DNA of 64,000 nucleotides. Source: Enterocytospora artemiae (Eukaryota; Microsporidia). The translations under genes were made by a program, and so were the position numbers. Positions 37,420-47,413 of the stretch are shown here, piece by piece. How positions within the stretch are numbered: position 1 is the stretch's first letter; each line of letters starts with the position of its first letter. The notes beneath the pieces were generated by a model that saw only the letters and a program-made list of their open reading frames with translations, did not search any database and had not been told where the DNA came from. The stretch is from contig JASNGC010000001.1 in NCBI GenBank assembly GCA_038659295.1, forward strand, positions 434,001-498,000, given 5' to 3'.

Positions 37420-38607
37420 TTATTTATTAATAAAATTAGTAATTTGCACAAAAAGTAGCAGCCACTTTTCCAAATTTTCTTTCCTGAAGATGGTTGGAAA
37501 TATCTTTTCCTTCTCAAAAGCCTCTCGCTCTAATGAATCTACTTCTATTTTCCCGTGTGTATCATCGTCCACTCGATTGTTATAATCATTAAATAATATG
37601 TCTGACAAGAACAGATATTCTGGTGGTGATTTGGGTATTAGAAAATTCCTATTTTCAGAAAATGGTGATTCCAGCCCTGCATCCCTCAAAGAAGAAGACT
37701 CTATATTCTGGGTATTTTGATAGGTATCGTCAACAGTGTCTGTGTCAAGCGCATTAACTATGATGGCATATGCAATCATTTTCCTTATTTGATGGAGTAA
37801 AAAGCTTGCACCATGAATCTGCACTTCCACATACTCGACTCCACAAACTACAATAGTATCGTTCAATTTGATTTTGTAGATTGTGCGATCCGGTGATCCA
37901 TTGACCTTTGAAGATGTAAAGTTGTGGAAATTCTTGAATCCCTGAAAAATTGATAGGATTTTCTGGAAGCTATCAAGAGCTCCTTTGGATGCTCGGAAGG
38001 TGTTTAACTCATCTATAATGTCGTTTGTAAATTTCAATCTGTCAGCTTCATAAATTTTTGGATTTTCCCCACTGATATGCTCATTTCTACAAATATTATC
38101 ACCCAATTTCTCGTATTCGTCCATATTAGATAAATCCTGGGGATTTGCAGCTAGGTTGTCTGACTTCAGAAACACTGGCAGGCTCTTCTTCATCCTTTCC
38201 AAGACTGCTCGTCCATTTCCTATGAAATATGTCGGTATATAATACTTGTAGATTCTGCTGCGAGCAGCCTTGTATCCAATAAACTTCTTTGGGAGTCTTA
38301 CAATCTTGTATACAAGTATATTAAAGTTGATCAGTTTAGATTTCAGAAGCTGGACTAGTGCTGGGGTCAGTTCTTGTTGGATCTTACATGATATGAGGTT
38401 GAATGATGCATGTACTCCTTTGTCGGTCCTAGAAGCCGACTTCAAATCGATTTTCGAGGCATCGGTTGCATTTAATTCTGTAATACAGCTGCACTCGAGA
38501 AGAACTTTTAGAATCGTGGCTTCGATAGTATGAAGGGACTTATTGAACTGAACACCAAGAAATCCCTCCCCATTGTATCCAACAAGCAAGCCGATTTTGA
38601 TCTTCAT
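37420..38607 (-). CDS. PUS1: tRNA pseudouridine synthase (Pus1/TruA family)
   Basis: A 395-residue TruA-type enzyme that converts uridines of tRNA (and snRNA in yeast) to pseudouridine. G-Y-N-G-E-G-F-L-G-V-Q (residues ~10-20) opens the fold, and the catalytic Asp lies in S-R-T-D-K-G-V-H-A (~58-66). The C-terminal core F-H-N-F-T-S...I-H-G-A-S-F-L-L-H-Q-I-R-K-M-I is well kept. The eukaryotic Pus1 type is indicated by the N-terminal wording and lysine-rich inserts. CCC lies five bases before the ATG, and the stop is embedded in AATAAATAAA. Confidence 0.9.
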   Translation of the reverse strand: MKIKIGLLVGYNGEGFLGVQFNKSLHTIEATILKVLLECSCITELNATDASKIDLKSASRTDKGVHASFNLISCKIQQELTPALVQLLKSKLINFNILVYKIVRLPKKFIGYKAARSRIYKYYIPTYFIGNGRAVLERMKKSLPVFLKSDNLAANPQDLSNMDEYEKLGDNICRNEHISGENPKIYEADRLKFTNDIIDELNTFRASKGALDSFQKILSIFQGFKNFHNFTSSKVNGSPDRTIYKIKLNDTIVVCGVEYVEVQIHGASFLLHQIRKMIAYAIIVNALDTDTVDDTYQNTQNIESSSLRDAGLESPFSENRNFLIPKSPPEYLFLSDILFNDYNNRVDDDTHGKIEVDSLEREAFEKEKIFPTIFRKENLEKWLLLFVQITNFINK

Positions 38608-38723
38608 AAAGAGGGCTGAAAATAAATCTTTCTAGCTTGGATTCTCCAAGATACAACAAGTTCCTCATAGTGAAGTTTAAAAACTACACCATTCTCTTAA
38701 AAAGGAAAGATATTAGATAATAT

Positions 38724-40259
38724 TTAATTATTTTCTGGTTTCATTGTGGGGAACAGAATCACATCTCTTATATTGGCTGCATTGGTCAAATACATCACCA
38801 GCCTGTCGATTCCAATTCCACATCCTCCGGTTGGTGGAAGTGCAAACTCCAACGCCTGACAGAAATCCTCATCGGCTGGCATGGCCTCATCATCCCCTGC
38901 ATTGGCATCGGCTGCCTGCATCAAAAATCGCTCTCTCTGGACATTTGGGATATTCAGCTCGGTATAGCCATTGCAGATCTCTTTCCCGTTCAGGAACATC
39001 TCAAATCTCTCGGTGATTCCCCTTCTATTTCTATCATCCTTTGCTAGTGGCGACATTGCAACGGGAAACCCAGTTACGAATGTGGGATTGATACATCTAG
39101 GCTCAATATACTCCCCGATGAATGCGTCCAGAACTCTATTCAAGGTTTTTGGCTCAGAGATTTCCAGATTGTTCTTCTCTGCAGCATCTATCAGAAGTTC
39201 CAAATTTTCTGGTTTCGAAATATTCTCCCCCGTCAACTGCAACTTCAAGATGGAATTAATCTCTTCCAAAATATCAAGTCTCTGGAACGGGGTTGAGAAG
39301 TCCAAACTCACCTTGACTTCTTCTCCACCTCTCTTCGAGGGTTCATAGGTAAACTTCTCAGACCCCTTTGTCTTGGCCACCAGTTTGCTCAAGAGATCCT
39401 CGACTATATCCATCATGTCCTTGTAATCTGCATAAGCCATATAGAATTCAATTGCTGTAAATTCTGGATTGTGGGTCAAGTCTATCCCCTCATTACGGAA
39501 GTTCTTGCCTATCTCAAACACTCTATTCATACCTCCCACAACCAACTTTTTCAGAAACAGTTCTGGAGCAACCCTCATGAACAGATCCAGCTTCAGCTCA
39601 TTGTGGTGGGTGACAAATGGTCTAGCTGTTGCACCGCCTGCACTGGTACTCATCATTGGGGTCTCCACCTCAACAAAGTCCATTTCATTAAAGTACTTTC
39701 TGATGTAGCCGATTATCATGGAGCGATCGAGGAATCGCTTCATACTATCCCTGTTTACAACAAGATCTACATGCCTCTTCCTGTAAATGGTCTCTGGATC
39801 AGTTAGTGAATTTCTGCTCGAGGGTATTACTCTCAGGCATGGAGAGAGAATGGTCATGGTCTCGACAAACACTGACGGCTCACCAGTCTTTGATTTGCCA
39901 TAGTGTCCTTCAAAGCCCACGATATCCCCACGCTTCACGAAATCTGCCATTTTTTTCTGTTCATCGGTCTCCTTGTACAAAATAATTTGCAGGTCGACAA
40001 AACCAGAAGTCAAGGTCAAAAAGCTAAATTTGGCATGGTGTCTGATAGTAGAGATCCTGCCTGCTGATTTAACAATTAGACTGGATTTCTCAGCCACCTC
40101 ACACTTGCTAGCCAACTCTTTGATGTCTCCAAACTGGTCTTTTACATCAAACTTGTGTGGGTAAATCTCCATGCCCTCTTCTTCTGCTTCCTTAATTTGC
40201 AGGGCTCTCTGTCTGAAAAACTCTTCCTCAGAAACCTCTACTTCCACATGCTTTGCCAT
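38724..40259 (-). CDS. KRS1: Lysyl-tRNA synthetase, class II
   Basis: A 511-residue class IIb synthetase. The N-terminal OB anticodon-binding domain (about residues 60-160) includes A-G-R-I-S-T-I-R. The catalytic core has motif 1 (F-V-E-V-E-T-P-M-M), motif 2 (F-R-N-E-G-I-D) and motif 3 ([12 protein letters not shown]). It charges tRNA-Lys in the cytosol. The eukaryotic N-terminal basic extension is short. An AAATTT block (40266-40271) and CCGC precede the ATG, the arrangement also seen before ribosomal protein genes. Confidence 0.97.
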   Translation of the reverse strand: MAKHVEVEVSEEEFFRQRALQIKEAEEEGMEIYPHKFDVKDQFGDIKELASKCEVAEKSSLIVKSAGRISTIRHHAKFSFLTLTSGFVDLQIILYKETDEQKKMADFVKRGDIVGFEGHYGKSKTGEPSVFVETMTILSPCLRVIPSSRNSLTDPETIYRKRHVDLVVNRDSMKRFLDRSMIIGYIRKYFNEMDFVEVETPMMSTSAGGATARPFVTHHNELKLDLFMRVAPELFLKKLVVGGMNRVFEIGKNFRNEGIDLTHNPEFTAIEFYMAYADYKDMMDIVEDLLSKLVAKTKGSEKFTYEPSKRGGEEVKVSLDFSTPFQRLDILEEINSILKLQLTGENISKPENLELLIDAAEKNNLEISEPKTLNRVLDAFIGEYIEPRCINPTFVTGFPVAMSPLAKDDRNRRGITERFEMFLNGKEICNGYTELNIPNVQRERFLMQAADANAGDDEAMPADEDFCQALEFALPPTGGCGIGIDRLVMYLTNAANIRDVILFPTMKPENN

Positions 40260-40426
40260 TGCGGTAAATTTTTTGAAAAAATAATAATGCTATGCCATTG
40301 TAAGAGATCACTGTGGTTGGAAGATACTGTGGGATATATGACTGTTCTTCATATAAGTAGGGGTTCTATCGCTTACACTATAAGCCTATCAAAAGATTCT
40401 GGTTACACAATATTTTGGCCCTGAAA

Positions 40427-40714
40427 ATGTCGAAGGTTTATGGTTTTGGAAGAGTTGAGAAAGTTTTGGAGGGCCACAGATATCTTCTCGGAAACATATT
40501 GAGTTTCTCGGAAGAAATCAATGGCTGCAGAATGGAGGTGTTCTCTCGCTTCAAGTCTATTGTTCAGAACGACTGGATTCGATTTTATGGGAGAATCCAA
40601 AATGGATCGATAGATTGTGAGTATTGTGAGGTCATGGGGTTTGTGGACTTTGAATTGGTCAAAAGTGTAATGAAGAAATTGAAGGAGGACAATGCAGATA
40701 ACCACCTAGAATAA
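40427..40714 (+). CDS. Small OB-fold protein, RPA3-like
   Basis: A 95-residue protein whose strand order suggests a single OB fold: F-G-R-V-E-K-V (near residues 6-12), R-M-E-V-F, W-I-R-F-Y-G-R-I, then a C-terminal helix L-V-K-S-V-M-K-K-L. The wording and length resemble the 14-kDa subunit of replication protein A (Rfa3), which binds single-stranded DNA as part of the trimer. The match is by reading only; Ten1 or another small OB protein is possible. The ATG is preceded by GCCCTGAAA. It lies divergent to KRS1. Confidence 0.5.
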   Translation: MSKVYGFGRVEKVLEGHRYLLGNILSFSEEINGCRMEVFSRFKSIVQNDWIRFYGRIQNGSIDCEYCEVMGFVDFELVKSVMKKLKEDNADNHLE

Positions 40715-40896
40715 GTACCCAAAAACATTTTGTGTATGGTAAACATTGCATTTCCTTCATTGTTCAACATCCTTTGGCACAAGGGATGCCACTTTTGAAA
40801 GTAAAGCTTAAAGCTGTGGTTCAAATACAAAAATAGGATCAGCTCGTTCTTAAACATCTCCTGCTCTTTAAGAGATGATTCATTACAAAACAACAT
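40585..40896 (-). CDS. Hypothetical ORF overlapping RPA3-like gene
   Basis: A 103-codon frame whose first ~60 codons lie outside the gene on the other strand and read like a protein (Phe, Leu, Lys and Trp rich, L-Y-F-Q-K-W-H-P-L). Its last ~43 codons run antisense through the RPA3-like gene. No CCC triplet, only CATCC, before the ATG. It may be a real small gene with a long 3' overlap, or a shadow. Confidence 0.3.
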   Translation of the reverse strand: MLFCNESSLKEQEMFKNELILFLYLNHSFKLYFQKWHPLCQRMLNNEGNAMFTIHKMFLGTYSRWLSALSSFNFFITLLTNSKSTNPMTSQYSQSIDPFWILP

Positions 40897-40967
40897 TGGA
40901 TGTTAGAAACATCAGCGAAGAACTTGCAGAATATTTATTAATATTTTCAGAATAAATACTAAGAAAG

Positions 40968-42206
40968 CTAATCTTTCTTCTCGCCTACAGTAAGCTTGTA
41001 GATCTTTAGAGCCATTATCACCACACTTATACTTATTGACAGGAAAGAGAAGATCCTGTAAGCACTGTTTTTGGAAACCAGAATCATAAACAAGGCAGGG
41101 AAGAAGAAGCTAAGAGGATTGGTACAGAAAGTACTAACTAAATCCAGGACAGAGTCGGGATCTATATCCTTATCTCCATATAAGTTGGGCAGGAACAAAC
41201 CAATCATCATAACCAAAACGATGTAGACCCTTTTGGGCTTAAACTGCTCGAAGGACAGTAAATTCTCGAACACTGGGATTGTTGGAAAGGCACAGCATGT
41301 TACACCCACGGTGAAAATAACACAAAACGCAGCCAGAAGCAGTTTGAATGAATACAATATAAGTGTTTCTGACTCCTTGTCCTGAGAAAAGTGTAGAAAT
41401 GGATTTTCAGAGGGGGGCTTGACAACTAAGTCCAGAATCATTTTGTCATAGAGCTCCTTACCTGCAGCTTTATATCCAAAGAATCCCGCAGACCCATAGA
41501 GACATACAACAATCGCAATCGCAATGGTTGCAACCTTTGAGACCGACTTCATGGATCTGTTGGACATGGCGTGCCTAATTCCAAGGAAGGAAAACTGGCA
41601 GTGCATGGCAAATAGCATTAGGCTGATTGCAAAGTCATATCTTCCCTCCAAATTGACTGCCTTGATATCCTCAAAGGGCTTTCCCTTGAAGATTCCAAGA
41701 GAAATCATTAGACCAAGGTAGTATAAGGCAGAAAGCATCGATAGATACGAAAGTGGGGAGAGAGAGCTCAAGGACTCTAGCAGAAGCATTCTAAAGGAGA
41801 ATATGGACAGAAGTGCTAGAACAACCCTTCGGCACATCTCACTGCCAACACTTTCCCGGAGGATTTGACAAATAAGAATAGAGGTGTATTTGGCAGCTCG
41901 GCGCAGAAAAATAAAGCAGGTTCCCAGGTTGGATATGGAGAATATCAGATCCACTGCCAGCTTGAGTTTCTTCGAAAACATTTCGGCAACAGAGGAGTAG
42001 GTCTGTTCCTTGTCCCCTTTTGCAGACTCGGCCGCATAACTGAGAGAGTATATAGAATACCAGTTCAGAAGTCCGATCATAGCAACAACAATCCATGCAG
42101 TCAGATACCCCAGTTGGTTGAATGATGCAGGCATAAATAATATTCCAGATCCCAACGTCGATGACACTACCATGATTGTTGCGGATTTCTTCGAAATTGT
42201 TGTCAT
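40968..42206 (-). CDS. AAAP-family amino acid transporter
   Basis: A 412-residue protein with about ten to eleven membrane helices. The first helix has S-S-T-L-G-S-G-I-L-F-M-P, the AAAP/SLC38-AVT signature where the unwound GxG region binds substrate. No large soluble domain. Known members move neutral or basic amino acids across plasma or vacuolar membranes with protons or sodium; for a parasite this suggests uptake of host amino acids, which is inference. ACCCC lies four bases before the ATG. Confidence 0.9.
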   Translation of the reverse strand: MTTISKKSATIMVVSSTLGSGILFMPASFNQLGYLTAWIVVAMIGLLNWYSIYSLSYAAESAKGDKEQTYSSVAEMFSKKLKLAVDLIFSISNLGTCFIFLRRAAKYTSILICQILRESVGSEMCRRVVLALLSIFSFRMLLLESLSSLSPLSYLSMLSALYYLGLMISLGIFKGKPFEDIKAVNLEGRYDFAISLMLFAMHCQFSFLGIRHAMSNRSMKSVSKVATIAIAIVVCLYGSAGFFGYKAAGKELYDKMILDLVVKPPSENPFLHFSQDKESETLILYSFKLLLAAFCVIFTVGVTCCAFPTIPVFENLLSFEQFKPKRVYIVLVMMIGLFLPNLYGDKDIDPDSVLDLVSTFCTNPLSFFFPALFMILVSKNSAYRIFSFLSISISVVIMALKIYKLTVGEKKD

Positions 42207-42543
42207 AATAGGGGTGATTTTGAAAGTTATTAATTATCCCAAAGGAGAAATCCAATCTCGGTTTATTTCAGATGTTAAAATAGCAGTCATACATCACAGT
42301 TCTGGCATTGTGTTTCCCAGGAACATTCTGTGAAATCAAACTCGTGCTGGTTTTCTTCGAAGTAAACTAAAACATAAAGCAACGACAATCCAACAGCAGA
42401 GATGGTTAATAGTGGGCTTCAGAAATTTGTTGCATATTAGCGATAACTTTCCACATCAATAAATATGAACAAATAAGTCGTGATCTTCTATTTTGTCGAC
42501 TTGTTTCAAATCCATTAACAAAATTAGTGTGTTGTTTATCTTG
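42207..42543. other. Divergent intergenic region
   Basis: Promoter region shared by the transporter (minus) and the V-ATPase d gene (plus). The VMA6 frame is open upstream to 42493 but without an ATG. No RNA gene seen. Confidence 0.4.
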
Positions 42544-43494
42544 ATGAACCACGACAGCTTCATAATCTCGGACATTAATGGCCGTTTCAATTCGCTACTT
42601 CGCGAGCATGACTACAGCATCCTAAAGCAGTGCAAGACCCTGGAGGATCTTACAATAAAACTGAATCAGCACTTTCCCTTTATAGACGAAGATGTTGGGC
42701 TGAAGGAGTTTAGACAGAAATTTGTTGAGAATATCAAATATGAGCTGAGGGAATTCGGTATTGATTTAAAGAGTGACTGTGCAAAGAGAAATGAAGCCTT
42801 GGATTCTAAGAGCATGCTGGTGTACTTCATAGAGTACTACAGAATCATCGGCTTCTTCAATCAACTACAGAATATACCTCCAAACAGCCTTGGATTGTTT
42901 CCAGAGCTGAAATCAATTGGCCTGTGTAAGACTTTCAGGGACGTTGAGAAGCTGTGTATAAACAACTGCTTCCTAAAGGAGTACTTTGAAGAGGTTCTGA
43001 CGCCTGAGTCTATTCCCATGGATATCCCCCTGGCAGAGGGAAACTACCAGACAACTTTGATAAAAATCCTAAAGATTCATATGGACAGGTTTTACAGAAG
43101 GGCAGTGGGGTTTTTCAGAGAAATTCTAGAGATGGAGGGCGATAAGCAGATATTGGAGATCTGCTTGAATGGAAGAAGCTTAGAGAACAAAGCCCAATAC
43201 TTCCCCGAGGCATCCACTCTAAGCCGGAGTGATCTGGACAGATTGGGGAATGCGGATGATATCGAAGAAATCAGGAAGGCATTCCAGACTGGAGATGTCG
43301 AGCCCAGGAAGTATATTGCAGATAAAATTAGTAAGACGTATGTCGAGTCGTTTAAACAGCTGAATGATACATCATGTCTATATGCTTATTTCAAGCTAAG
43401 AGAACAAGAAGTTGAGAACGTTCTGTGGATTGTCGAATGTGTTCTTCAGGGATATGAGGAAGATATTAATGAAATATCAACATTTGAAGATTAG
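42544..43494 (+). CDS. VMA6: V-type ATPase subunit d
   Basis: A 316-residue subunit d of the Vo sector, which couples the rotor ring to the V1 central stalk. The N-terminal phrase H-D-Y-S-I-L-K-Q-C-K-T-L-E-D-L matches the family mark D-Y-x-x-L-x-Q-C-x-T-L-E-D-L. A second mark is F-N-Q-L-Q-N-I-P-P (near 104-112). All-helical and soluble, slightly shorter than the usual ~345. The ATG at 42544 is the first in frame and fits the conserved N-terminus. It implies an acidified compartment, as expected for microsporidian vacuoles. Confidence 0.9.
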   Translation: MNHDSFIISDINGRFNSLLREHDYSILKQCKTLEDLTIKLNQHFPFIDEDVGLKEFRQKFVENIKYELREFGIDLKSDCAKRNEALDSKSMLVYFIEYYRIIGFFNQLQNIPPNSLGLFPELKSIGLCKTFRDVEKLCINNCFLKEYFEEVLTPESIPMDIPLAEGNYQTTLIKILKIHMDRFYRRAVGFFREILEMEGDKQILEICLNGRSLENKAQYFPEASTLSRSDLDRLGNADDIEEIRKAFQTGDVEPRKYIADKISKTYVESFKQLNDTSCLYAYFKLREQEVENVLWIVECVLQGYEEDINEISTFED

Positions 43495-43629
43495 ACCCAA
43501 TAAATTGATATTGTTGACAGCCATATAATCCATACACCATTGCCTATGGATGAGGTATATCGAAGGACTTTATCAAATCCATCGAAACTTGCATCGTGCG
43601 AATCTGTTCTCGTTTCCCTACCCCTTAAA

Positions 43630-44091
43630 ATGTCTTTCACTTTCCATCAGCATATCTTGACAGCTGTTTGCGAGAACATTGAAGAGGACAGCCATGCTTG
43701 TTTCAGAGCAGCAATAAAAGCACTGAAGTCGCAGATCAAACAGAATCCATCCTCTCGTGCTGATGGAGATCTCATCTACGATACGGTCGAGAATCCATAC
43801 AGCTTGCCAAAAGTCAAGGACGTGGAAAAGAGCAAAACACGATGGGAGAAATTTGCAGAAGAGAAGGGGATCAAGAGCAGGAATCGGGGCCGCAGAGAGT
43901 TCTGTGAGGAGACACAGAGATGGGAGTTCAAGTTCGGGAGCAGAAGTGTTCAGAATCAGAGATTACAAAGCGGACTGACGGAATTGGAAGGCAAAAGCAT
44001 AAGCCAGATGAAACGAGATAAGCAGAAAAGAGTAAGCAAAAACATTAAGAACAGAGAGGCCAACAAGAAGAGGCGGCTGGGAATGAAATAA
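43630..44091 (+). CDS. RRS1: Ribosome biogenesis protein Rrs1
   Basis: A 153-residue basic nucleolar protein. The family core is clear: T-R-W-E-K-F-A-E-E-K-G-I-K (about residues 70-82), then R-R-E-F-C-E-E-T-Q-R-W-E-F-K-F-G. A basic C-terminus K-R-R-L-G-M-K follows. Rrs1 with Rpf2 recruits the 5S RNP (5S rRNA, uL18, uL5) to pre-60S particles. The frame is open upstream with an ATG at 43546, but CCCCTTAAA directly before ATG 43630 fits the start signal best. Shorter than yeast Rrs1 (203). The stop lies inside AATAAA. Confidence 0.88.
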   Translation: MSFTFHQHILTAVCENIEEDSHACFRAAIKALKSQIKQNPSSRADGDLIYDTVENPYSLPKVKDVEKSKTRWEKFAEEKGIKSRNRGRREFCEETQRWEFKFGSRSVQNQRLQSGLTELEGKSISQMKRDKQKRVSKNIKNREANKKRRLGMK

Positions 44092-44289
44092 ATTATATTA
44101 GCGAGGCTTAGTATTTATTGTCTTTGGCATATAAAATCGATATGTTCAAAACAGACGGACTCTGGGAAATGGGCGAGCTGAATGGTACCATTTTGGAAGA
44201 TATCTCGGTCTTTTAGTAACGCTATTCTAACCAAACCCAAAGATATCCTCTATCTTCGCATGTGCGACAACACTCATGTGATACAACGT

Positions 44290-45024
44290 CTATCCTGTTA
44301 TTTCTACACTTGTATATGACTGATAAAACAGGGGAAACAGTATTTCCAAAAAGTCACCACCAACAAATCGTAGTAGCCTCTCCAGATGTATCCTGTGTAT
44401 CCGTATCGTCTTCAGATTCATTAGCTCTTCGGTAGTTATGTCAAATCCAATGCATAAACTTACCCAGCCGAGTAGTGCTAAATTGGCACCCCCAAAAATA
44501 AAACAAATGAATTTGATATCAGTTCTGAGAGAGATATTTATGAGATATAGTAGTGTGAACAGAAGCAGAAAGTAGAAATCTTTTAGGTTATTCTGTGCTA
44601 TGCATTTTCCCAGCAACAGACAGTGGTGATCTCTTCTGTTATAGCACTTATTGCAGATGTTACAATGTTTGGTCTTGTACCCACGAACTCGATTGCACTT
44701 GTTGCAGATACCCTTGACAGCAGCATTGTTTATATCAAACAACGATCCTGGGCTCTTGGTGATTACTATAAGGTAGTACGAAAAAGATGTAAGAATAAGA
44801 TAGAAGACGAAAAGACTTTGGATGTGAAACAGCGAATGCCATATTCCAAAGCAATACAGGAATATCGATGTTACAACTGCTAAGTGCTGGAGCTTTTGGA
44901 TGAGTTTATTGATAATTACATGCATGCTGGTTTTAAGGAGACATGCAACAATGAAATCCGCAAAAGGGGCTCTGAAAGAGCTGATTTGTCGGGATGTATG
45001 ATAAGGGAATAGGTATGCAACCAT
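44290..45024 (-). CDS. DHHC palmitoyltransferase 2
   Basis: A 244-residue protein S-acyltransferase with four hydrophobic segments. The zinc-binding DHHC domain reads C-N-K-C-N-R-V-R, H-C-N-I-C-N-K-C, then D-H-H-C-L-L-L-G-K-C-I-A-Q-N-N. The catalytic Cys is intact. It is shorter than the DHHC gene at 27614-28546 and not closely similar, so a separate enzyme. The ATG at 45024 directly follows TCCC; an internal Met (44925) just before the first helix is an alternative. Confidence 0.92.
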   Translation of the reverse strand: MVAYLFPYHTSRQISSFRAPFADFIVACLLKTSMHVIINKLIQKLQHLAVVTSIFLYCFGIWHSLFHIQSLFVFYLILTSFSYYLIVITKSPGSLFDINNAAVKGICNKCNRVRGYKTKHCNICNKCYNRRDHHCLLLGKCIAQNNLKDFYFLLLFTLLYLINISLRTDIKFICFIFGGANLALLGWVSLCIGFDITTEELMNLKTIRIHRIHLERLLRFVGGDFLEILFPLFYQSYTSVEITG

Positions 45025-45165
45025 GGGACATAAGAACAGTGCTGAGGGCTGAGATCACTAACTCCTAATGGTTTATGACTTTAATGGGCATTTTATGGTG
45101 GAGATGCTTTCTTGTCAAGGCTTTTAGATTTTTCCAAAGTTGAAAAAATTTTCTTCGCAGCCCTC

Positions 45166-45573
45166 ATGATAGCCAAGAACAACTTGATTATCCAAAAAGT
45201 CGATCGCTCCTCCAACCCTACCAACACCTCGGCCTTGGGGATTGCCATAGACACCAACAACATTGATTTTCTGAGGGAGTCTCTGTACAACTTGGAAACT
45301 TCTGAGCTGAAGGCACTGACGAGAAAGCAGAAGAGGAGTTTTTGTGGCATACTGGTTGATTTTCTGGATGGGCCATTGAGGCTGGAGGCGATGGATTGTA
45401 TATACACAATAGTCAACGAGGTTGGAGAGGTAGAGGGACTGTGTGAGAAGCTCATTGGCCGGAGTAGTGATTTCAGTAAGTTGATTTACCTGAAGGGAAA
45501 GATAGACTACTTGAAGTATAGGAAGAATCTTGTGGCCAGGAAAGTGGAAGTAGAGCACGAAGCTAGTGAGTGA
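45166..45573 (+). CDS. Helical hypothetical protein
   Basis: A 135-residue helical protein I do not recognise. Residues ~20-110 are helices of Leu, Ile, Glu and Arg (E-L-K-A-L-T-R-K-Q-K-R-S), and the tail is charged. The ATG at 45166 is chosen because AAAATTTT and GCAGCCCTC lie directly before it, a strong start signal; the frame is open further upstream but without an ATG. The arrangement is a little like the C-terminal domains of Utp12-type U3 snoRNP proteins, but this is not a firm match. Confidence 0.6.
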   Translation: MIAKNNLIIQKVDRSSNPTNTSALGIAIDTNNIDFLRESLYNLETSELKALTRKQKRSFCGILVDFLDGPLRLEAMDCIYTIVNEVGEVEGLCEKLIGRSSDFSKLIYLKGKIDYLKYRKNLVARKVEVEHEASE

Positions 45574-45964
45574 TAGGGATAGAAGAATAAAATGAATTAT
45601 TTAACTCAAAAAATCTGAGAGAGTCACAACCAACAACTTATCATACCTTAACAGTTTAATAACCAAATGTATGTCTTCAGTGTATGGTTTCTCCACCAAC
45701 AAATACATGGGATGTTGTCACAGCAGTTTGATTTGTTTGAAACCTGGTGTTTTAGTGCAGGGATCAATAGTATCCAATATCCTGTTAAGGATATAAGATC
45801 AGCCTAGGATGTAGTGCCACACGATGAGCTAACAGAGTATAAATAGCCAGCTCCGTAGTACGTCACTGTATCTGATACACCTTGTCTCATTGTATTTGTT
45901 TCATCGATAATTGGTTCCTTCTGTTTTAGATTTGTTATAAATAAATTTTCAGAAGAACAGTTCA
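45574..45964. other. Intergenic with hairpin and TATA-like site
   Basis: Contains TATCC...GGATA (near 45775-45796), able to form a small hairpin, and GTATAAATAG (near 45837), a TATA-like sequence ~125 bases before the next ATG. No ORF or tRNA recognised. Confidence 0.35.
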
Positions 45965-46267
45965 ATGTCCGATAATGGTAGCCAAGGTACAGAGACTCCA
46001 GCAGCAGGTGGAAACAAGAAGAAGATGATGATGATTGCAGGTATCGTGATTGCATTGATTCTGATTGTCGTAATTGCCATAGCTATGTCAAGAAAGTCAG
46101 AGGGTGGTTATAGAAAGCTGGGTTCTGAAGCGTTAGCAGAATCAGCAAAAGACGAGGGCAACAACAGCCAAGGAGATGAAAAGGTAAAAGGCGAAGAAAA
46201 GAAGGGAGGTGAAGAGAAAAAGCAGCAGCAATCGAAGCAGGATAAGAATGGAAAAGAATCTCAATAA
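45965..46267 (+). CDS. Small single-pass membrane protein, charged tail
   Basis: A 100-residue protein: short polar N-terminus, K-K-K, one strong membrane helix (residues ~21-41, Ile/Val/Ala), then a ~58-residue tail of Lys, Glu, Gly, Gln and Ser (E-E-K-K-G-G-E-E-K-K-Q-Q-Q). No signal peptide; topology probably cytosolic tail or signal-anchor. The highly charged, low-complexity tail recalls microsporidian small polar-tube or wall-associated proteins in general style, but no family is recognised. The stop overlaps AATAAATAA. Confidence 0.65.
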   Translation: MSDNGSQGTETPAAGGNKKKMMMIAGIVIALILIVVIAIAMSRKSEGGYRKLGSEALAESAKDEGNNSQGDEKVKGEEKKGGEEKKQQQSKQDKNGKESQ

Positions 46268-46390
46268 ATAATATTTCAAAATTTTTTACGGATATTCCAA
46301 GCACAAATATATGCAGAAACCTCCGCACTCCAGGGAGGAATTTAAACAGCTAAGAATCACCATAAAATGTTTATTTCATAAGAAACTCAC

Positions 46391-47413
46391 CTACTCCGAA
46401 ACCAGCTTGTAAACAAGATCGTCTATTGTAAATGATCCAACGTCAACATCATCATCGTCCTGTAGTGCATTCTGCATGTCCTTAAAAAGTGCCTTCAACT
46501 CATTATTGTTCACCTTCGTGGAATCGACTCGTTTCAATCTGCGCAGCACCGCCTTCTTATCTGCCTGGATTATGCACTTCCCCTGGAGAATCGTCAGCCC
46601 AGGCTGCGATTCAATATTCGAGACCAGCTTCGGAATTGCCGTGGCTGAAATCACTATCTCCACCACATTATCATCGATGTACCCAATATTAGCCACACTG
46701 TCACGGTCGATTCCACATATATTTGCAATATAGGATTTAAGACAGGTAATTCTCATGTGAGGCAGCCCATCCACATATGCCAATCTATATTTGTTCTGAG
46801 TAATGACGGGAATAGTCTGTTTCCTGGCAATCTTCCTGGCACTGTCGGGAGCCTTGATCAGCTCACTGTCACCGGCATAATCATAGCCATTGATCACATC
46901 TGTCTTGCTGGGGCGTCCCCTTTCTGTCTCTTCACTTATTTTCATGGCCGAAAAACGATCTGAAAATAGTGCTGAACCCAGGTTAGAGGTGCCAACCAGC
47001 CCACTCTTAAAGGAAATGTTTCTGTCTTCATTCTGGAACAGACCGTTCCTCTCAAAACCAACAATGTCATCATTATTTCCAACTGCAATCCGTTGCCTGT
47101 CTCCTATCTCTGATGTTCTCAAGATATCAAAGTTATTCAGCCGTTTCGATAGAATATCAATTTTGTTTGAAATATTCACCACCATTTTGGTGAGAATGTT
47201 AATTGTCTCAAGGATTTCTGAAATTGTATTTGTGTCTGAACTACCATTTGTCTCATTGGCTGTGCTGCCCTCAAAATGATCCTTGGACCCGTTCGAGTGC
47301 TTGCGATTTGCGGTGTTATTGTTGAATTTCCCTGCACAACCCGTCTCATTGGCCACACCTCCCCCCTTGCTCCCAGACTCTGTGGAGGCCACATCAATGG
47401 AATTCATCAGCAT
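46391..47413 (-). CDS. Coiled-coil hypothetical protein
   Basis: A 340-residue protein I do not recognise. The first ~55 residues are Gly/Asn/Ser-rich. Residues ~62-95 form a helical coiled coil (I-L-E-T-I-N-I-L-T-K-M-V-V-N-I-S-N-K-I-D). Residues ~200-300 form an ordered domain with alternating strands and helices (Y-V-D-G-L-P-H-M-R-I-T, V-V-E-I-V-I-S). The tail is acidic (D-D-D-D-V-D-V). The ordered part could be an RNA- or protein-binding alpha/beta domain. ACCC lies seven bases before the ATG. Confidence 0.65.
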   Translation of the reverse strand: MLMNSIDVASTESGSKGGGVANETGCAGKFNNNTANRKHSNGSKDHFEGSTANETNGSSDTNTISEILETINILTKMVVNISNKIDILSKRLNNFDILRTSEIGDRQRIAVGNNDDIVGFERNGLFQNEDRNISFKSGLVGTSNLGSALFSDRFSAMKISEETERGRPSKTDVINGYDYAGDSELIKAPDSARKIARKQTIPVITQNKYRLAYVDGLPHMRITCLKSYIANICGIDRDSVANIGYIDDNVVEIVISATAIPKLVSNIESQPGLTILQGKCIIQADKKAVLRRLKRVDSTKVNNNELKALFKDMQNALQDDDDVDVGSFTIDDLVYKLVSE